64,000 nucleotides of DNA from NCBI RefSeq assembly GCF_001642735.1, contig NZ_LWHM01000033.1, positions 186,001 to 250,000 on the forward strand, given 5' to 3'. This DNA is from Pseudohongiella nitratireducens. Its GTDB lineage: Bacteria; Pseudomonadota; Gammaproteobacteria; Pseudomonadales; Pseudohongiellaceae. This document shows positions 1 through 8,662 of this stretch, in pieces. Position numbers and translations under genes: made by a program. Position 1 is the stretch's first letter; each line of letters opens with the position of its first letter. The notes below the pieces were generated by a model. The model made no database searches. It was not told where the DNA came from and was given only the letters and a program-made list of their open reading frames with translations.

Positions 1-1227
1 GGTATCGTGCCCGGGATGCCGCATTTTGCATTTCTGGCGCTTGCCTTTGCTGCAGCCAGTGGTGCCGGGGCAATTTACTGGCAGCAACGAAAGAAGCTGG
101 AAGCCCCAGCTGAAGAGGCTGCCGAAAATGACAATAAAGCGCCTGCCGATGCAGAAGGTCAGGAAGCTGCAGAACTGGGTTGGAATGATGTCAGCCCGGT
201 CGATATTGTTGGGCTGGAAGTCGGCTATCGATTGATACCACTGGTGGATAAATCACAGGGCGGCCCGCTGCTTGCCAGAATCAAAGGGGTCAGGAAGAAG
301 TTATCGCAGGAGTTGGGATTTCTTGTTCCCTCGGTTCATATCAGAGACAACCTGGACCTTCAGCCCAACGCCTATCGAATCAATTTGATGGGTGTCAACA
401 TCGGTGGTGCTGAGATATACCCTGAACGTGAAATGGCCATTAATCCAGGTCAGGTATATGGCAAAGCCCAGGGTATTGAAGCAAAAGACCCGGCCTTCGG
501 CCTGGATGCAGTGTGGATAGAGCCAGAACAGCGGGAACAGGTACAGACCCTGGGTTATACGGTGGTTGATGCCAGCACAGTGGTAGCAACACATATGAAC
601 TCGGTGTTACAGCAGCATGCTCATGAATTGCTGGGCCATGATGAGGTTCACGAACTGCTGAACATGTTGAGCAAATCCTCAGAAAAACTGGCCGAAGAGT
701 TACCTTCCCTGATTAATCTCAATCAACTGCGGCGCGTGTTGCAGAACCTGCTTCAGGAAGGCATTCCCGTCAAAGATATGCGCACTATCGGTGAGTCGCT
801 GGCAGTGGCTGCCGGACGCACCTCTGACCCTGTGGCATTGACCTCGGCGGTCCGGGTTGCCTTGTCGCGTGTGATTGTTCAGGGAATATTTGGTGATAAC
901 ACGCAAATGCCGGTGATGACACTGGAATCATCCCTGGAACAAATATTGCTTAAAGCAGTGCAGCAGTCTGCTCAGCAAAACGACGGCATGATCGATGACA
1001 GCGTGGTTATTGAGCCAGGCATTGCTGAAAAGTTACAGCAATCTCTTGTTCAGGCAGCACAGCGGCAGGAACTTGCCGGAAATCCGGCAGTGTTGCTGGT
1101 TAGTGCCGCATTACGGCCGCTGCTGAGCCGTTTTGTGAGATATACCGTTTCGGGCGTCAAGGTTTTGTCATTCCAGGAAATCCCGGACAACAAACAGATT
1201 ACGATCGTGGCGACTATTGGCCAGTGA
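1..1227 (+). CDS. flhA: Flagellar export gate protein FlhA, C-terminal part (5' end outside window)
   Basis: FlhA is the inner-membrane export gate of the flagellar type III secretion apparatus; its cytoplasmic C-terminal domain forms a ring that receives chaperone-substrate complexes. The reading frame is open from base 1, so the first methionine seen is internal. It shows the end of a last membrane helix, a charged linker (QQRKK, then Glu/Ala-rich) and the complete cytoplasmic domain of about 350 residues. The family is about 700 residues, so roughly 40% is missing upstream. flhF follows after 41 bases, the usual polar-flagellate order. Identity is clear from domain content and neighbours. 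Confidence 0.95.
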   Translation, partial: GIVPGMPHFAFLALAFAAASGAGAIYWQQRKKLEAPAEEAAENDNKAPADAEGQEAAELGWNDVSPVDIVGLEVGYRLIPLVDKSQGGPLLARIKGVRKKLSQELGFLVPSVHIRDNLDLQPNAYRINLMGVNIGGAEIYPEREMAINPGQVYGKAQGIEAKDPAFGLDAVWIEPEQREQVQTLGYTVVDASTVVATHMNSVLQQHAHELLGHDEVHELLNMLSKSSEKLAEELPSLINLNQLRRVLQNLLQEGIPVKDMRTIGESLAVAAGRTSDPVALTSAVRVALSRVIVQGIFGDNTQMPVMTLESSLEQILLKAVQQSAQQNDGMIDDSVVIEPGIAEKLQQSLVQAAQRQELAGNPAVLLVSAALRPLLSRFVRYTVSGVKVLSFQEIPDNKQITIVATIGQ

Positions 1228-1268
1228 ATAGTGGCTGACTGAAAGATAATGAGGCGAATGAGGTGACT

Positions 1269-2426
1269 ATGCAGGTTAGGAAATTTACAGCACGCGACAT
1301 GAGGCAGGTGTTAAAGCTTGTCCGTGAAAGCCTGGGTGAAGATGCTGCCATCCTTTCCAGCCGAAGTCTGGCAGAGGGAGGCGTCGAGGTGGTTGCAACA
1401 CGCGCTGAAAAACCAACGCCGCCGTCAGGCCAGGGAAGCAGCAATCCATCCAATGTCAGTCAGGCTGAATTTGGCGCCATGCGTTCCGAGTTGAACAGTA
1501 TTCGCAGCCTGTTACAGCAACGTTTAAATGGTATGGCCTGGGAGCAGTTTGAGCGTCAGACACCGGCTCAGGCTACGGTCTGGGAGCGCTTTTCCACCAT
1601 GGGGCTGCCAGCTCCTGTTATTCGCCAGTTGATGTCACAGATCAAGGGCAGTGGCAGTGCTGAAAAAGTGTCGGATTTATGGCGCAAGGCACTGACCGCT
1701 ATGGTTAAAAGTTTACCGGCTCTGGGTTTTGATCCCATTGTTAATGGTGGTGTATACGCCTTCCTGGGCCCGACTGGCGCGGGTAAAACAACCACTATTG
1801 CCAAGCTTGCAACTCAGTATGTGCTGGCTCATGGGCCTGATGAAGTGGCACTGGTCACCACAGACAGCTTCCGTCTGGCATCCCATGAGCAATTACGTGC
1901 ACTGGCCCGGATTCTTGGCGTCACCGTCCGGATTGTTGATAATCACCATTCGTTGTCTGAAACCCTGGCTTCACTGGAACACAAATCGTTGGTGTTGATT
2001 GATACAGCAGGCCTGCCCGCGGCGCATGCTGAGCAGGCCCGGCAGATTGAAAGCCTTAGGTCCCAGCCCGGTGTTCGCAAGTGGCTGGTATTGCCCGCAA
2101 CAGCGCAAGGCCCGGTGCTGGAAGCCGCCTGGCGTAATTATGGCAGGGCAGATGTGGTTGCCTGTGTACTTTCGCATGTTGATGAGGCCTGCCTGTTGGG
2201 AGATGCGCTGGCTTTGAGTATCATGAAAGGATTGCCAGTGGTCTATGAGACCTTTGGCCAGTCAATTCCGGATGATATTGCCGTTGCCAAAGCACCGGCA
2301 CTGGTAAAAAAGGCAATTGACCTTGGCCGTGTGTTAGCATCTGAGCCCGTGGATAAAGACCGGTTGATGCAAGGGTTTGCCACTGAGAGCAATGCGGTAT
2401 TCAGAGCAGGCACATCTGCTATTTAA
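1269..2426 (+). CDS. flhF: Flagellar biosynthesis GTPase FlhF
   Basis: FlhF is an SRP-family GTPase that fixes the site of polar flagellum assembly. The N-terminus (MQVRKFTARDM) matches the usual family start, a poorly conserved linker follows, and the C-terminal NG domain contains the P-loop GPTGAGKTTT and a downstream switch DTAG (seen as LIDTAG). I chose the ATG at 1269 because GAGG lies 5 bases upstream and the protein then begins as in other FlhF. A GTG at 1263 would add two residues and also has a GAGG 8 bases upstream. Length of about 385 residues is normal. It is followed by fleN, its usual partner in flagellar number control. Confidence 0.95.
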   Translation: MQVRKFTARDMRQVLKLVRESLGEDAAILSSRSLAEGGVEVVATRAEKPTPPSGQGSSNPSNVSQAEFGAMRSELNSIRSLLQQRLNGMAWEQFERQTPAQATVWERFSTMGLPAPVIRQLMSQIKGSGSAEKVSDLWRKALTAMVKSLPALGFDPIVNGGVYAFLGPTGAGKTTTIAKLATQYVLAHGPDEVALVTTDSFRLASHEQLRALARILGVTVRIVDNHHSLSETLASLEHKSLVLIDTAGLPAAHAEQARQIESLRSQPGVRKWLVLPATAQGPVLEAAWRNYGRADVVACVLSHVDEACLLGDALALSIMKGLPVVYETFGQSIPDDIAVAKAPALVKKAIDLGRVLASEPVDKDRLMQGFATESNAVFRAGTSAI

Positions 2427-2463
2427 ACTGGCCTGATTTTAAAGGCTTATGCCTGGAGCATAG

Positions 2464-3276
2464 ATGAACAATCATTCGATACAGGTACTGGCGGTGACTG
2501 GCGGCAAAGGTGGCGTCGGTAAAACCAGCATTTCCGTTAACCTGGCCCTGGCTTTGGCCCAGACAGGGAAACGTGTTGTTTTGATGGATGCCGACCTGGG
2601 ACTTGCGAATGTCGACATTCTGCTGGATGTGAAGGCAGATCGCACCATTGCCGATGTGATCACTGGCAAGTGCTCGTTGCGTGATATTCTCATTGAAACT
2701 CATGGTATTCATCTGATCCCGGCCTCTTCTGGCGTACAGTCGCTGGTTGCTATGGGGCCAGCCGAACACGCGGGTATTATTCATGCTTTTAGTGACCTGG
2801 CTGATGAAATGGATGTGCTGGTGGTCGATACGGCCGCAGGCATTTCTGATGCTGTGGTCAGTTTTGTGCGGGCTGTGCAGGAAGTACTGGTCGTGCTTTG
2901 TGACGAGCCTTCTTCGATGACTGACGCCTATGCACTGATTAAGCTGCTTCACCGTGATAACCAGATCAATGATTTCCGGGTGTTGGCGAATATGACCCGG
3001 TCAGCTGACGAAGGTCACAAACTCTACCGGCGTTTCTCAACCGTGGCCAGCCGTTTCCTGGACGTTAATTTGCGGTATATTGGTGATATTCCCTTTGATG
3101 AGGTGGTTCGAAAGGCTGTTCAGCGTCAGCGCCCTGTCATCGAAGCGTATCCCGGCAGTCGTGCATCCCAGGCCTACCGGGAGCTGGCGAAGCAGGTAAA
3201 TCAATGGCCGGTTCGCACCGTGGCGAACGGGCAGTTGGAGTTCTTCGTTGAGCGGTTGGTCCATGGTGTCGCCTGA
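2464..3276 (+). CDS. fleN: Flagellar number regulator FleN/FlhG (MinD-like ATPase)
   Basis: This MinD/ParA-family ATPase restricts flagellar number; in Pseudomonas FleN antagonises the master activator FleQ. The deviant Walker A motif KGGVGKTS is near residue 15. DADLGLANVDILL and VVDTAAG follow in the expected places, and the C-terminal region is basic with a possible amphipathic membrane-targeting segment. At 270 residues it is a typical length. It sits 37 bases after flhF and 27 bases before fliA, so the three are probably cotranscribed. Whether FleQ exists in this genome cannot be seen here. Confidence 0.95.
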   Translation: MNNHSIQVLAVTGGKGGVGKTSISVNLALALAQTGKRVVLMDADLGLANVDILLDVKADRTIADVITGKCSLRDILIETHGIHLIPASSGVQSLVAMGPAEHAGIIHAFSDLADEMDVLVVDTAAGISDAVVSFVRAVQEVLVVLCDEPSSMTDAYALIKLLHRDNQINDFRVLANMTRSADEGHKLYRRFSTVASRFLDVNLRYIGDIPFDEVVRKAVQRQRPVIEAYPGSRASQAYRELAKQVNQWPVRTVANGQLEFFVERLVHGVA

Positions 3277-3303
3277 GCACGCTGGAGCGGGGAGGAGTAT
3301 GAG

Positions 3304-4041
3304 ATGACTATGACAAGTGGAGCTACACTCTACCAGAATGTTCAATCGGCTAATGCCGATGAACTGGTCACTCTGCATGCGCCTCTGGTAAAACGAATTG
3401 CCCATCATTTGCTGATGCGAATGCCATCCAGCGTGCAACTGGATGACCTGATCCAGTCGGGTATGATCGGGCTGATAGAAGCGGCGAGAAAGTATGATGT
3501 CTCCAAAGGCGCCAGCTTTGAGACATATGCCGGTATTCGTATACGCGGTGCAATGCTGGATGAAATTCGCCGTGGTGACTGGGCGCCACGCTCAGTACAC
3601 CGAAAGTTCCGGCAGGTAGCTGATGCGGTAAAAACAGTAGAAGCACGTACCGGTACTGACGCCCGTGATCAAGAAGTCGCTGACGAAATGGGCATTGACC
3701 TGGAAAGCTATTACGCTATTTTACAGGATGCTTCGGGCAGTCGTTTGTTCAGTTTTGATGACCTGACCGATACCGGCGCCGAAGAATCAATACCAGACGC
3801 CCTGAATGGCGAGGTATCCGGCCCCTCAGAGGCCTTGCAGGCGGATGCTTTTCGCGATCACCTGGCAGGCGCCATTGAATTGTTACCAGAACGGGAAAAA
3901 CTGGTGCTTTCCTTGTATTATGACGATGAGCTAAACCTGAAAGAGATTGGTAAGGTATTAGGTGTTAGTGAGTCACGTGTCAGCCAGATTCATAGTCAGG
4001 CGGCTGCTCGCCTGCGTTCCCGGTTGAAAGACTGGAGTTAG
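3304..4041 (+). CDS. fliA: Flagellar sigma factor FliA (sigma-28)
   Basis: FliA directs RNA polymerase to late flagellar and chemotaxis promoters. The 245-residue protein shows sigma-70 region 2 ([19 protein letters not shown]), region 3 and region 4 with the helix-turn-helix [24 protein letters not shown] lies about 6 bases before ATG 3304; an in-frame ATG at 3310 is a second possibility. A terminator-like hairpin begins 11 bases after the stop, and a sequence matching the FliA promoter consensus follows it. FliA may therefore drive the adjacent che genes directly. Confidence 0.96.
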   Translation: MTMTSGATLYQNVQSANADELVTLHAPLVKRIAHHLLMRMPSSVQLDDLIQSGMIGLIEAARKYDVSKGASFETYAGIRIRGAMLDEIRRGDWAPRSVHRKFRQVADAVKTVEARTGTDARDQEVADEMGIDLESYYAILQDASGSRLFSFDDLTDTGAEESIPDALNGEVSGPSEALQADAFRDHLAGAIELLPEREKLVLSLYYDDELNLKEIGKVLGVSESRVSQIHSQAAARLRSRLKDWS

Positions 4042-4051
4042 TACCATCCTC

Positions 4052-4081
4052 ATTGCGATGGCCCTCATCGCAATTCTTTTT
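4052..4081 (+). terminator. Rho-independent terminator after fliA
   Basis: A perfect 9-bp stem, ATTGCGATG (4052-4060) and CATCGCAAT (4066-4074), closes a 5-base loop and is followed by TCTTTTT. The stem is only moderately GC-rich, so termination may be partial. It separates flhA-fliA from the chemotaxis genes. Confidence 0.7.
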
Positions 4082-4091
4082 CAAATACAGC

Positions 4092-4118
4092 TAAACATTT
4101 TGAGATTTCAAGCGATAA
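4092..4118 (+). promoter_or_regulatory. Sigma-28 (FliA)-type promoter upstream of cheY
   Basis: TAAACATT (4092-4099), 11 bases, then AGCGATAA (4111-4118). The FliA consensus is TAAAGTTT-N11-GCCGATAA; each half matches 6 of 8 and the spacing is exact. It lies between the fliA terminator and the cheY start. No transcript evidence is available, so activity is inferred. Confidence 0.7.
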
Positions 4119-4183
4119 CCTGCTTGGGAGATAGCGTATTGGCCTGCGCTTCCCATGACAGTACTTGCAAGCTGGAGGCGGTT

Positions 4184-4573
4184 TTGGACAAAAACATGAA
4201 AATTCTCATTGTTGATGATTTCTCAACAATGCGGCGAATTATCAAAAACCTGTTACGTGATTTGGGCTTTACCAATACCGCGGAAGCAGACGATGGCACA
4301 TCGGCGATGCCCATGCTGGAAAACGGGCAATTCGATTTCGTTATTACCGACTGGAATATGCCGGGAATGACAGGCATTGAGCTACTGAAAGCGATACGTG
4401 CCAATGACCGGCTGAAATCGTTGCCGATTCTGATGGTAACGGCAGAAGCCAAACGCGATCAAATCATTGCAGCAGCACAGGCTGGCGTAAATGGCTATGT
4501 GGTTAAGCCTTTCACAGCGGCTGCATTGCAGGAAAAGATTGAAAAGATTTTTGAGCGTATAGACGCGCAGTAA
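4184..4573 (+). CDS. cheY: Chemotaxis response regulator CheY
   Basis: CheY is a single receiver domain that, when phosphorylated by CheA, binds the flagellar switch. The acidic pair is D11-D12, the phospho-acceptor is D56 (VITDWNMPG), and the conserved Thr (MVTAEA) and Lys (VVKPFT) follow. I chose TTG 4184 (protein starts [12 protein letters not shown]) because GGAGG lies 5 bases upstream and close homologues in other gammaproteobacteria begin with [12 protein letters not shown]; the ATG at 4196 has no such site. The frame is open upstream to 4058 but that part overlaps the promoter and terminator and is not coding. 129 residues is normal. Confidence 0.93.
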   Translation: MDKNMKILIVDDFSTMRRIIKNLLRDLGFTNTAEADDGTSAMPMLENGQFDFVITDWNMPGMTGIELLKAIRANDRLKSLPILMVTAEAKRDQIIAAAQAGVNGYVVKPFTAAALQEKIEKIFERIDAQ

Positions 4574-4589
4574 CTGCCGGGAAACGTAG

Positions 4590-5372
4590 ATGGGCGAGAT
4601 TCAGAAAAATAATGATCATTCTCGGTATGCGGAGTCACTGCGGGCATCGTCGCCGGAATTAATTCAATGCCTTCAGGCAAATGATATGGATGGTGCAATA
4701 GCCATTCTGCAACACGTAAACCTGGTTCGCGAGCAGACGCTGTATCAGGAAGTCGGGCGCTTGACCCGTGCTTTGCATAATGCGCTCAAGGATTTTCATC
4801 TGGAAATCGGCCTGGACGGCCGGCTGGATGTCAGTAGTGAGTTGTCAGAAATGGTCGACGCACGAAGTCGGCTTAACTATGTGATTGAAATGACAGAAGA
4901 AGCAGCCAACACAACAATGGATAATGTTGATGCTGCCAGCCCGCGCGTTCAGCGACTCATTGAGCGATGTAATCAGGTACAGGATATCTGGGCCAAAGAG
5001 CGGGCTGATCATGGTGATGAAGAATACAGCGCGGTCAGTCGACTATTGAGCATGATTTCTTCAGAGAGCCAGCAGGTTCAACAGCACCTGCAAAACATAT
5101 TACTGGCTCAGGGCTTTCAGGACCTCAGTGGTCAGGTAATCAGGCGGGTCATTAACCTGGTCCGGGATGTCGAAGAAAGCCTGGTTCGACTGGTTAAACT
5201 GGCCAGTGAGGTGGAGCAGGTTGCTGGCATCCAGTCTGATGCTTTAACCGAAGTAAACCAGAAAGAAACCAATGTCAGCGAAGAGGGGCCTTACGTCAAA
5301 GGTGTGAGCCGTGGTGACGTAGTGAACGATCAGGACGAAGTTGACGAATTGCTGTCCAGCCTGGGATTTTAA
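4590..5372 (+). CDS. cheZ: CheY-P phosphatase CheZ
   Basis: CheZ dephosphorylates CheY-P. The protein is almost wholly helical, as in the family's long four-helix bundle dimer, and carries the catalytic segment QDLSGQVIRRV, in which the Gln attacks CheY-P. The acidic C-terminus DEVDELLSSLGF matches the CheY-tethering helix of CheZ. Length of 260 residues is slightly above the Escherichia coli protein. It lies 16 bases after cheY and 20 before cheA. Confidence 0.93.
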   Translation: MGEIQKNNDHSRYAESLRASSPELIQCLQANDMDGAIAILQHVNLVREQTLYQEVGRLTRALHNALKDFHLEIGLDGRLDVSSELSEMVDARSRLNYVIEMTEEAANTTMDNVDAASPRVQRLIERCNQVQDIWAKERADHGDEEYSAVSRLLSMISSESQQVQQHLQNILLAQGFQDLSGQVIRRVINLVRDVEESLVRLVKLASEVEQVAGIQSDALTEVNQKETNVSEEGPYVKGVSRGDVVNDQDEVDELLSSLGF

Positions 5373-5392
5373 ACCAGTCGGGGGAATGGTAA

Positions 5393-7552
5393 ATGAGTTT
5401 TATAGATGACGAAGAAATTCTGGAAGATTTCCTTCTGGAAGCTGGTGAAATACTAGAACAGTTATCAGAGCAACTGGTGCAACTGGAGCAACAGCCAGAC
5501 GATAAGAATCTGCTGAATGCTATTTTTCGTGGGTTTCATACTGTCAAAGGTGGCGCCGGGTTTTTGCAACTCAATAACCTGGTGGATTGTTGCCATGAAA
5601 CCGAAAACCTCTTTGATCAACTGAGAAATGGTCATTGCCAGGTATCTTCTGAGTTAATGGATGTGGTGCTGAAAGCACTGGATGCCATTAATGCCATGTT
5701 TGATCAGGTTAAAGAAAGGCAAAACCCCGATGCCGCAGATCCGGAGCTGCTTGCTTCACTGGCAGCACTGGCCAATGGTGAAGTGCCACCTGAGCAGTCT
5801 GCTTCGGGTATTAGTCAGGATGTCACCCAGGCCCGGCAGGACGAGGACCTGATGCAGCAGATCGAAGCCTCAACAGGCGCTGTCGAAGGCGCTGCTGAAG
5901 TTGAAGGTGATGCGACTGATGAAATGACAGACGAAGAATTTGAAGCGCTACTCGATCAGCTTCAGGGCAAAACCGCTGGTTCTGAACAGTCTGCTTCGCC
6001 GTCAGAAAATGCCAGCGAGCACGAGGAAAGACAGTCGAATGATGCTGGAGAAGGGGCGGCTGCCAGTCTGGGCAGTGCAGCGTCTGATGAAATCAGTGAT
6101 GATGAGTTCGAGGCTCTGCTGGATGCTCTGCACGGCGAAGGTCGGCACGCCGGACTGCCATCGACAGAGGCGAGTGAATCCTCTTCAGATTCCCAGCCCA
6201 AGCCTGCTGGTAACGTGACCCCTTTCCCGACATCAACCGATGCACCGCCTGCTTCTTCGCCGGCGGAACCGGCAAAAACTGAGGCCAGGCAGCAAGCTGG
6301 CGGGGCAGCGTCTGCAACGCCCCGCCCTGAAGATAAAGTGGCAGCTGCACCTGGTAAAAAAGAGAGCAGCTCTGCTGATACGACTGTCCGGGTTGATACT
6401 CGTCGACTGGACGAAATCATGAATATGGTTGGCGAACTGGTACTGGTCCGTAACCGTCTGGTCCGGTTAGGTTCGACCGCAGGCAATGAAGTGCTTTCCA
6501 AAGCCGTCGGTAATCTTGACCTGGTAACAGCCGATCTTCAGTCCTCGGTTATGAAAACCCGGATGCAGCCTATCAAGAAGGTGTTTGGTCGTTTTCCCAG
6601 GGTTGTGCGAGATCTGGCACGCAACCTCAAGAAAGAAGTTAACCTGGAATTACTGGGTGAAGAGACTGACCTCGATAAAAACCTGGTGGAAGCATTGGCT
6701 GACCCACTGGTGCACCTGGTACGCAATGCGGTTGATCACGGTATCGAACAGCCGGAAGAGCGTGAAGCGCAAGGCAAAGCCCGGCAGGGAACGATCCTGC
6801 TGGCTGCCGAGCAGGAAGGTGACCATATCCTGTTGACCATCAGTGATGATGGCCATGGTATGGATCCGGATGTATTGCGCCGTAAAGCAGTCGAAAAAGG
6901 ATTACTGGATAAAGACGCCGCTGATCGCTTAAGTGATGCTGAATGCTTTGATCTCATCTTTGCCCCGGGTTTCTCAACCAAGAGCCAGATTTCCGATGTA
7001 TCCGGTCGTGGTGTGGGTATGGATGTTGTGAAAACGAAAATCTCACAGCTCAATGGCACCATCGCTATTGAGTCCCGGCCAGGCAAGGGGTCGAGAATCG
7101 AGATCAAAGTTCCACTGACCCTGGCAATTATGCCAACACTGATGATCATGGTGCGAGATCAGACATTTGCGTTACCGCTGGCCAATGTGCATGAAATATT
7201 TAACCTGGACCTCAGAAGAACACATACGGTTGATGGTCAGCAGGTAGTGACAGTCAGAGACAAATCGTTGCCACTGTTTCATTTGGGGCAGTGGCTGGGC
7301 CACGGTGTTGCCAATGATTCGGGTGACAATGGCAAAGTGTCGGATGATGCCAATGTGGTTATCGTCAATGTGGGGGCTCAACGGGTTGGCTTTGTCGTTG
7401 ATACACTCATCGGGCAGGAAGAAGTTGTCATCAAGCCCCTGGGACGAATACTGCATGGAACCGCAGGTATGGCAGGCGCAACAATTACCGGGGATGGCCG
7501 CATTGCGGTCATCCTGGATGTACCTGGATTACTGAAGCGGTATGCCGCATAG
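5393..7552 (+). CDS. cheA: Chemotaxis histidine kinase CheA
   Basis: CheA phosphorylates CheY and CheB in response to receptor state. P1/Hpt is residues 1-130 with phospho-acceptor H49 in FRGFHTVKGG. From about 130 to 330 there is a long Ala/Glu/Ser-rich linker with no recognisable P2 domain, but with two near-identical repeats, DEMTDEEFEALLDQLQG (176-192) and DEISDDEFEALLDALHG (232-248). P3 dimerisation (VRVDTRRLDEIMNMVGEL), P4 kinase with N-box (VRNAVDHGIE) and G boxes (DDGHGMD, GRGVGMDVV), and the P5 CheW-like regulatory domain follow. 719 residues fits polar-flagellate CheA. The repeats may dock the ParP-like protein encoded downstream (inference). Confidence 0.96.
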   Translation: MSFIDDEEILEDFLLEAGEILEQLSEQLVQLEQQPDDKNLLNAIFRGFHTVKGGAGFLQLNNLVDCCHETENLFDQLRNGHCQVSSELMDVVLKALDAINAMFDQVKERQNPDAADPELLASLAALANGEVPPEQSASGISQDVTQARQDEDLMQQIEASTGAVEGAAEVEGDATDEMTDEEFEALLDQLQGKTAGSEQSASPSENASEHEERQSNDAGEGAAASLGSAASDEISDDEFEALLDALHGEGRHAGLPSTEASESSSDSQPKPAGNVTPFPTSTDAPPASSPAEPAKTEARQQAGGAASATPRPEDKVAAAPGKKESSSADTTVRVDTRRLDEIMNMVGELVLVRNRLVRLGSTAGNEVLSKAVGNLDLVTADLQSSVMKTRMQPIKKVFGRFPRVVRDLARNLKKEVNLELLGEETDLDKNLVEALADPLVHLVRNAVDHGIEQPEEREAQGKARQGTILLAAEQEGDHILLTISDDGHGMDPDVLRRKAVEKGLLDKDAADRLSDAECFDLIFAPGFSTKSQISDVSGRGVGMDVVKTKISQLNGTIAIESRPGKGSRIEIKVPLTLAIMPTLMIMVRDQTFALPLANVHEIFNLDLRRTHTVDGQQVVTVRDKSLPLFHLGQWLGHGVANDSGDNGKVSDDANVVIVNVGAQRVGFVVDTLIGQEEVVIKPLGRILHGTAGMAGATITGDGRIAVILDVPGLLKRYAA

Positions 7553-7570
7553 GTAGATAAGGAAACTGCA

Positions 7571-8662
7571 ATGACCACAAAAGTGCTAGTGGTAGATGAT
7601 TCTGGTTTTTTTCGGCGCCGACTGACAGACCTGATCAATAAAGATCACCGCATGGCGGTAGTTGGTACTGCAGAAAACGGGCAGGAAGCGCTGGCTGCAG
7701 TGGAGCGCCTGAAGCCGGATGTGGTTACCATGGACTATGAAATGCCGGTTATGGATGGCATAACAGCAGTCCGCGAGATCAGCAAGAAATTCGGAACTCC
7801 CGTGCTGATGTTTTCCTCTTTGACCTACGAAGGGGCCCGGGTGACACTTGATGCCCTGGAGGCTGGGGCGGTTGATTATCTGCCCAAGAATTTCGAAGAT
7901 ATTTCCCGCCATGCTGATGAGTTGCAGCGAATTCTTTGTGACCGGCTGCAAACCATTGCCCGGGCCAAGGTTGATGAACGGCTGCAGCGCTTGGTGCCTG
8001 GCCGGTCAGAGACGGCTGTAAAAACAGCCACGGGAAAAGCCGCTGAGGACAAACCGGCAGACATATCGCCGGCTCGTGGCGCCAGAACGAAAAGTGGTTG
8101 CAAGCTGCTGGTCATTGGTGCCTCGACCGGTGGCCCAATGGCCTTGCAGGAAGTGCTGACGCAATTGCCTGCGACTTTCCCGGTTCCTGTTTTATTGGTG
8201 CAACATATGCCTGAAGCATTTACCAAGGCCTTTGCTGAACGTTTGAACAGGATTTGTGCGCTGGAGATTAAAGAAGCCAGCGACGGTGATGTGTTGCGCC
8301 CGGGATGTGCTTATCTGGCACCGGGTGGTAAACAGATGCTGGTTGAAACCCGTCAGTCTCTGATTTTAAAAGTCGTTGCCGGTGATGAGCGACTGAATTA
8401 TAAACCTTCGCTGGATGTTACATTCGGCTCTGCGGCGCGAGAGTTGGGTAGTGCCGTTCTGGGTGTTGTATTGACAGGCATGGGGGCAGATGGGCGCGAA
8501 GGTGCACGAATGCTGAAAAGCAAAGGCAGCAGAATCTGGGCTCAGGATGAAGCAACGTCTGTTATTTATGGCATGCCCATGGCGGTGGCCAGAGCAGGGC
8601 TGACTGACCGGATTCTGGCGTTGCGAGATGTGCCTGTGAAGCTACGAGAGGAGCTGCAGTAA
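7571..8662 (+). CDS. cheB: Chemoreceptor methylesterase/glutamine deamidase CheB
   Basis: CheB removes methyl groups from chemoreceptors and deamidates glutamines, resetting sensitivity. The receiver domain holds D55 in VVTMDYEMPVMDG. A variable linker (about 140-175) leads to the CheB catalytic domain with the Ser in GASTGGP, the His in QHMPEAF and the Asp in GMGADGREGA. 363 residues is normal. The stop codon overlaps the start of the next gene by one base, implying translational coupling. No cheR is in this window; it is often elsewhere in polar flagellates. Confidence 0.95.
   Translation: MTTKVLVVDDSGFFRRRLTDLINKDHRMAVVGTAENGQEALAAVERLKPDVVTMDYEMPVMDGITAVREISKKFGTPVLMFSSLTYEGARVTLDALEAGAVDYLPKNFEDISRHADELQRILCDRLQTIARAKVDERLQRLVPGRSETAVKTATGKAAEDKPADISPARGARTKSGCKLLVIGASTGGPMALQEVLTQLPATFPVPVLLVQHMPEAFTKAFAERLNRICALEIKEASDGDVLRPGCAYLAPGGKQMLVETRQSLILKVVAGDERLNYKPSLDVTFGSAARELGSAVLGVVLTGMGADGREGARMLKSKGSRIWAQDEATSVIYGMPMAVARAGLTDRILALRDVPVKLREELQ

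Noticed and set aside
2419-2952. Open frame of 177 codons antisense to fleN
   Set aside because: Fully antisense to a conserved gene and without motifs.
4058-4183. Upstream extension of cheY by 42 codons
   Set aside because: It runs through the fliA terminator and the FliA-type promoter, and homologues start at the TTG or ATG used here.
5962-6501. Open frame of 179 codons antisense to the cheA linker
   Set aside because: The linker is low-complexity, which leaves long stop-free antisense frames by chance.
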